64,000 bases of DNA from JACVRW01 sp963734025 (GTDB taxonomy: Bacteria; Actinomycetota; Thermoleophilia; Solirubrobacterales; Thermoleophilaceae), in contig CAVTFR010000017.1 of the NCBI GenBank assembly GCA_963734025.1, positions 418,343 to 482,342 on the forward strand, written 5' to 3'. Made by a program: the position numbers and the translations under genes. Below are positions 59,770 to 64,000 of the stretch, piece by piece; position 1 is the stretch's first letter; each line of letters begins with the position of its first letter. Under the pieces are notes generated by a model that had not been told where the DNA came from, did not search any database, and was given only the letters and a program-made list of their open reading frames with translations.

Positions 59770-61614
59770 GTGAACCGATACGTCACTCCCACGGACGGGA
59801 CGATCGTCCCGAGCCTCTTGGATTACCTGAGAGTCCTGGGCCGACGGAAGCTCCTCTTCCTCCTGATCGTCCTTCTCGTCCCGGCAGCGGCCGTCGCGGT
59901 CTCGCTCAATCAGGCCCCCACGTATCGGGCCTCTGCAGAGGTGCTGCTCGATCCGCAGGACGACCGTGGGGCGGCGTACATCGATCCACAACGCATTGCG
60001 GAGACCCGAGCGGAGCTCGCCCGAGTGCCCGCCGTGGTGGACCAGGTGCTCGACGCCGTTCCGAGCGCCGGTCTCGACCGGAAGGACTTCCTGGCGTCGT
60101 CCGCGGTCTCAGCCGCTCTGGGCCGCGACATACTCACGTTCTCGGTCGAGAACTCGGACCCCGGCCTTGCGATGCGCCTTGCGACCGAGTACGCGAACGC
60201 GTTCACCGAGTACCAGCTGCAACTCGACTCTGCAACCGTTGAGAACGAGCTCAAGGAAGTCCGACAGCAACTCGCGGAGCTCGAGGCAAGCGGTGAGGCG
60301 GGCTCGCAGACCTATGCTGCACTACAGCGCCGGGAGGAAGCCGTGGCCGCCCTGGCCGCAGCGCAGACGCCATCGGCGCAGGTCGTCCATCCCGCCGGAG
60401 AGGGGCTCAAGGTCGGCCCCCGACCCTTGCGCAACGGCCTACTCGCCTTCTGCCTCGGTCTCGTCCTTGCACTCGTCGTCGTGTTTCTCGCGGATGCTCT
60501 CGACACGAGAGTCAGGTCGGTCGACGCCATTCGGGGGACCCTCGGTCTCCGTCTTCTCGGACGCTTGGCTAAGCCCCCCGCCCGTCTTCGAAAGCGCAAC
60601 GACCTAATCATGCTCGCCGACCCCACGAGCCGCGACGCCGAGCAGTTCCGCGCCCTCCGCTCGAGCCTTGATCTCGCCAACGCCGAGCACGGTGCCCGAA
60701 CGATCATGATCACGAGCGCCGTCGATGCGGAGGGAAAGTCGACGACTGTCGCGAATCTCGCCGTCGCCATGGCTCGCGCGGGGCGCCGGGTAGTCCTCGT
60801 CGACGCAGATCTGAGTCAACCGCACGTTCACCGGCTCTTTGACCTCGACCAGCGGGTCGTCCAAGCACTGCAACCGATCGGCCTGACCGAGGACTCCTCC
60901 GGAGCCGACGACTCAAGCACGTGGATGGGGCAGACCGGCAGTCTCGAGGTGTTTCCGGCCGGCTCCGCCCTCCACGACCGTGACGAGCTCGGCTTCGACA
61001 AAGCCGTTGGCCGGAGCATCCAGCGCGCGCGGGATCGCGCCGACATCGTGCTCGTCGACTCCCCGCCGGTCCTGAGCGGCCATGCGATCGCCCTGAGCGC
61101 CCACGTCGACGCGGTCGTCGTCGTCGTGCGCCTGGGGGCGCTGACGACGTCGGCGCTCGAGGACTTGGGTTGGATGCTCGAAGCCTCGCCTGCCATCAAG
61201 CTCGGTTTCGTCGTCACCGGGGACGACAAGGGTGAGGGCTACGGTTCGCAGCAGAGGTACGGGCCCTCGAATCGGCGTCGGGCCGGCAGGCCTCGGCCGA
61301 AGCCCACGTTTCCCCCGTCCGCAGCGAACGGCGACGGTGACGTGCGGAGCCCGCGTCGGGCCGAGGCTCAAGCCGACGAGGGCGCGAACGAGACCGCAGG
61401 CGCGAGCGAGACCGACGAGCGTGACGCCGAGCCGGCATCCGGCGCGCCCGCTGAGACACGCTCGAAGTCAGCCGCCCGGCCCTTTGGGGGCCTCAGCCCT
61501 CGCGAGGCGGCGGTGAAGAGCGCGCAAATCCGCAGAGCGAGGTCCGCGGAGCGTGCAGAGAAGGCAGAGCGCGCCGCGGCCGAAGGCGCGCAGGACCCAA
61601 GCGGCCCCGCGTAG
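59770..61614 (+). CDS. Wzz/BY-kinase-type polysaccharide chain-length protein
   Basis: 614 residues from GTG 59770. Two spans (near 28-47 and 228-247) flank a Wzz domain with TYRASAEVLLDPQDDRG and coiled coil at 155-200. The cytoplasmic kinase domain has Walker A MITSAVDAEGKSTTVANLA, Walker A' VVLVDADLSQP and Walker B ADIVLVDSPPVLSG. The usual C-terminal Tyr cluster is replaced by an Arg/Ala/Glu-rich tail; only two Tyr follow at GYGSQQRYG. It is the only plus-strand gene of the locus, and its promoter region follows the IS21 remnant. Confidence 0.88.
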   Translation: MNRYVTPTDGTIVPSLLDYLRVLGRRKLLFLLIVLLVPAAAVAVSLNQAPTYRASAEVLLDPQDDRGAAYIDPQRIAETRAELARVPAVVDQVLDAVPSAGLDRKDFLASSAVSAALGRDILTFSVENSDPGLAMRLATEYANAFTEYQLQLDSATVENELKEVRQQLAELEASGEAGSQTYAALQRREEAVAALAAAQTPSAQVVHPAGEGLKVGPRPLRNGLLAFCLGLVLALVVVFLADALDTRVRSVDAIRGTLGLRLLGRLAKPPARLRKRNDLIMLADPTSRDAEQFRALRSSLDLANAEHGARTIMITSAVDAEGKSTTVANLAVAMARAGRRVVLVDADLSQPHVHRLFDLDQRVVQALQPIGLTEDSSGADDSSTWMGQTGSLEVFPAGSALHDRDELGFDKAVGRSIQRARDRADIVLVDSPPVLSGHAIALSAHVDAVVVVVRLGALTTSALEDLGWMLEASPAIKLGFVVTGDDKGEGYGSQQRYGPSNRRRAGRPRPKPTFPPSAANGDGDVRSPRRAEAQADEGANETAGASETDERDAEPASGAPAETRSKSAARPFGGLSPREAAVKSAQIRRARSAERAEKAERAAAEGAQDPSGPA

Positions 61615-61630
61615 GGTTAGTTCGCCTCGG

Positions 61631-62866
61631 TCAGGCCGACGCCCGGTGCGCGTTCAGCGCGCGACGGTGCCGAAGACCGAGCAGGCAACCTTGCACGAAG
61701 CCGTCCGCCGCTCGGTCGATCCCGTACATCGGGAGCGTCTCCCTGTTGCGCGCCGCCGCCTCCCGCCGGTGCGAAGGCGACCACTCGGCGGCTGAGCGCA
61801 TTGCCGACGCGAGCGCCTCGTCAGATCCGGCAGGGACGACGTAGCCGTTTACGCCAGGGTCGATGAGATCGTCGGCGGCTGCGACTTGATCGGTCGCGAT
61901 CACGGGCAACCCGTATGCGAGCCCCTCGTGCACTACGAGGCCCCATGGCTCGAAGAGAGACGGCACCACGAGCACGTCCGCTTGCCGGTACAGGTCCTGC
62001 AGCGCAGGCAGCGTCGACTCGTCCGCGTATCCCAAGAAGCGAATACGGGGATCTCCCTTGGCCTCTCCCTCCAGGAGGGAGCGAAGCGGGCCGTCACCGG
62101 CCAACCAGAGCTCCCCCTCATCGATGCGACGGAAAGCGGCGAGCAGTACGTCGATACCTTTTCGCTCGATGAAGCGTCCGACGAAGAGATAGCGCGGCTG
62201 ACCCGGCACGAAGAGACCGGTGCGCTCCAGGGGAGGGTCCGGCCCGAGCGCAGTGAGAGGTGCGATCAGCGTGCGGTCCGGGTGTGCGCCCAGTCGGACG
62301 GCGTCACGGGCATGTCTCGAACCACCGGCGAGCCACGCATCGCCGGATCTGAAGAAGTATCTGACCCACGGTTCCGCGACACGTCTCGGCAGGCTGCGTT
62401 TCTCGCGTGTGAACGAGTTCCACCACGGCACGACCGCCCAGCCGTAGCGGTGCCGTGCGGCAAGGGCGGCAATGTTTGCCGGAGACGACCACACTCCGCC
62501 GCCGGCGGCCACGACGACATGCGGCGAAAACCGATGCAAAGGGACGAGCGGCCGTTTCGGCACGTACACGTAGCTGTCGAAGCGTGTCTTGAAGCCGGAG
62601 CCCACTGCCATCCACGCCAGATCCAGCGTCCACGAGTCGAGCTGGACGTGCTCCACCGGTAGGTCGGTCTCCACTCGCCATGATCGGTCGCGCTCCATCG
62701 GCGTCTCGGTCACGAGGAGAAGCTCGATGTCCGTACGCTCCGCCAGCCGACCCCAGAGGGGCCGCATGTAAGGAGTCACCGAATTGATGACCACGGCGAT
62801 GCGCGTGGGGCTCCGCGGCGATAGCTCTCGCGTGTGTTGGTCAGTGCCCGCTGCTGACGTGCTCAC
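61631..62866 (-). CDS. GT4-family glycosyltransferase
   Basis: 411 residues. Donor half: GQPRYLFVGRFIERKGIDVL, EGELWLAGDGPLRSLLEG, IRFLGYADEST, the E-X7-E motif ADVLVVPSLFEPWGLVVHEG (EPWGLVVHE) and AYGLPVIATDQVAAADDLI. An unusual feature is VVPWWNSFTREKRSLPRRV, a basic amphipathic stretch that may bind membrane. It is convergent with the chain-length gene (17-base gap). Confidence 0.9.
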   Translation of the reverse strand: MSTSAAGTDQHTRELSPRSPTRIAVVINSVTPYMRPLWGRLAERTDIELLLVTETPMERDRSWRVETDLPVEHVQLDSWTLDLAWMAVGSGFKTRFDSYVYVPKRPLVPLHRFSPHVVVAAGGGVWSSPANIAALAARHRYGWAVVPWWNSFTREKRSLPRRVAEPWVRYFFRSGDAWLAGGSRHARDAVRLGAHPDRTLIAPLTALGPDPPLERTGLFVPGQPRYLFVGRFIERKGIDVLLAAFRRIDEGELWLAGDGPLRSLLEGEAKGDPRIRFLGYADESTLPALQDLYRQADVLVVPSLFEPWGLVVHEGLAYGLPVIATDQVAAADDLIDPGVNGYVVPAGSDEALASAMRSAAEWSPSHRREAAARNRETLPMYGIDRAADGFVQGCLLGLRHRRALNAHRASA

Positions 62867-62875
62867 AAGATGCCG

Positions 62876-63892
62876 TCAGAGATCGATCCATCGCCTCAGC
62901 GCGGCGGCATCCATCCGTTGCCGTGCCTTGGCGGCACGTCGCTTCCTCAGCGTCTCGGGCAGAATCCGAAAGGTCATCGGGATGGCTTTGAGCGTCCTCG
63001 GCGAAAAGACCAGGCCATGTCCAATCACAGTCACTTCCCGCGCGATGATAAACGGGCCGTCTCGGATGAAGTTGTATATGTCCTCGTTCTTCAACAGCAA
63101 TAGCCACTGGTTCTTCATTGCGTGCCTGCGGACCTCAACGCCCTTCTCGGCCTGCTGCCGATGAAACTCTCCGATCGCTTTCAAGTACGGCTTCGAGCCG
63201 AGGCCGCGCGTCGTCCGAGCATGGTAGGCCACTGCCTCCGGCACATACCAGCATTCCCAGCCGGCAAGTTGCACGCGCCAGGAAAGATCGTGATCTTCCT
63301 TGTGTGCCACAAAGTTCTCGTCCAAGTACTCGCCGTCGACCATGATGTCGTCGAGTGCAGCACGGCGTAGCACCATCGCAGCCCCGTCTATGCCGAACAA
63401 CTCCCGCTCGGTATCGAACTGCCCGACGTCGCGTTCGCCCTCCCCGCGTGCCTTGAGGCGTCGCTGGCGTGTCAGCACGAGCCCTGCTGAGTCGATGACG
63501 TTCGTAGCCTCGCCACGTTCGAGGTCGAAGCGGATCAACTTGCCCGTGGCGGCTCCTGCTCGGGGCCGACGCTTGAAGAACTCTCGCAGGGTCGGCAGAT
63601 ACGTTGGAGACGGGAAGAGGTCAGCATTGCAGAGCATCACGAGGTCTCCGGTCGCAGTCCGAATCCCGCGATTGATTGCGCGCGGAAAATCGCCTTCGTA
63701 ACCCATCTCCACAATCGTCGTTCTGACATCGGAGGCGTACTCGCCGATCGCGCGCCGAACGTCCTGTTGGGGATCGTTGTTGATGATGATCACCTCGGTG
63801 TCCGCAGCAGGATCAGCGAGGAGCACCGGCAGCGACTTCCGCAAGAGGTCGGCGTCACCGTGCGTTGGGATCAGGACGCTGAATCGCAACAC
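62876..63892 (-). CDS. GT2-family glycosyltransferase
   Basis: 338 residues from GTG 63892; the frame is open upstream to the window edge, so a longer protein is possible. GT-A features: FSVLIPTHGDADLLRKSLPVL, IIINNDP, PRAINRGIRTATGDLVMLCNADLFP (DxD-like) and ENFVAHKEDHDLSWRVQLAGW (ED base). Ends MDAAALRRWIDL. A rhamnosyl- or hexosyltransferase acting on the growing repeat unit is likely. Confidence 0.88.
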   Translation of the reverse strand: MLRFSVLIPTHGDADLLRKSLPVLLADPAADTEVIIINNDPQQDVRRAIGEYASDVRTTIVEMGYEGDFPRAINRGIRTATGDLVMLCNADLFPSPTYLPTLREFFKRRPRAGAATGKLIRFDLERGEATNVIDSAGLVLTRQRRLKARGEGERDVGQFDTERELFGIDGAAMVLRRAALDDIMVDGEYLDENFVAHKEDHDLSWRVQLAGWECWYVPEAVAYHARTTRGLGSKPYLKAIGEFHRQQAEKGVEVRRHAMKNQWLLLLKNEDIYNFIRDGPFIIAREVTVIGHGLVFSPRTLKAIPMTFRILPETLRKRRAAKARQRMDAAALRRWIDL

Positions 63893-64000
63893 GACAGAGC
63901 CGTCGGGGCACGACTGCCACTCGATCGGGCGCTCCTCGGTACCACCGGCCGGCCGGGGTCGGACTGGATGACTTCTTCCTGTGTGCGTTCCAACTACTCG

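Overview
The window is about 64 kb of very GC-rich DNA with Shine-Dalgarno sites of the GAGG type, frequent GTG starts and many 4-base ATGA/GTGA gene overlaps. Gene content points to a high-GC actinobacterium, most likely a soil member of the Thermoleophilia/Solirubrobacterales: an ECF42-type sigma factor with a DGPF partner, large LAL-type LuxR ATPase regulators, collagen-like and RTX-like secreted proteins, a Tat-exported sulfatase-like enzyme, DUF2237, DUF59 and DUF2231-Rieske proteins. The lineage is an inference from gene content and style; there is no rRNA gene here.

Layout. 1-1205: a coiled-coil membrane protein cut by the left edge. 1477-3119: two tandemly duplicated collagen-like secreted proteins, each behind a duplicated leader that can fold in two ways. 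3184-7164: an operon of sulfatase-like enzyme, FGE-fold protein, DUF59 protein, amidohydrolase and DUF2237 protein. 7153-9847: ECF42 sigma/DGPF pair, then VOC and cupin proteins. 9951-15007: small membrane proteins, an APC permease and a LAL regulator. 15138-19581: an MMPL exporter and a three-gene membrane-hydrolase operon, both preceded by the same 43-bp element, then a small winged-helix-like protein. 19622-22426: a decayed zone with a frameshifted FGE gene, an internally deleted PfkB kinase and a hydrolase stub, around an intact flippase-like protein and a DUF2294 protein. 22544-25828: a complete molybdate-uptake operon (HTH-TOBE regulator, ModA, ModB, ModC, molbindin). 25913-30000: class V aminotransferase, cupin, RTX-like protein, F420/NADP-type reductase.

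30499-45777: a second LAL regulator followed by a hydrolase-rich region with seven alpha/beta hydrolases or relatives, one hydrolase remnant and one metallo-beta-lactamase remnant, mixed with GNAT acetyltransferases, a SnoaL protein, a site-2 protease with CBS domains, PspC and a VioB-like ferritin-fold protein. A degenerate tRNA-Gly-like sequence lies at about 41.0 kb. 46377-47252 is a DUF2231-Rieske protein.

47393-64000: a scarred surface-polysaccharide locus. It holds a flippase/O-antigen-ligase fusion, an FkbM methyltransferase, a GH16 glucanase-like lipoprotein, a protein with a duplicated Cys-rich domain of unknown function, a small membrane protein, a GT4, an undecaprenyl-phosphate sugar transferase, a Wzz/BY-kinase-like chain-length protein, another GT4 and a GT2. 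Fragments of IS21, IS3 and possibly IS110 elements and of a P-type ATPase sit between these genes. Together they would start a repeat unit on undecaprenyl phosphate, extend it, flip it, polymerise or ligate it and trim it.

The most unusual points are the flippase-ligase fusion, the duplicated Cys-rich protein beside it, the paired loss of catalytic cysteines in the sulfatase/FGE operon, the duplicated leader with a possible two-state ribosome-site switch, and the shared element beside the LAL gene.
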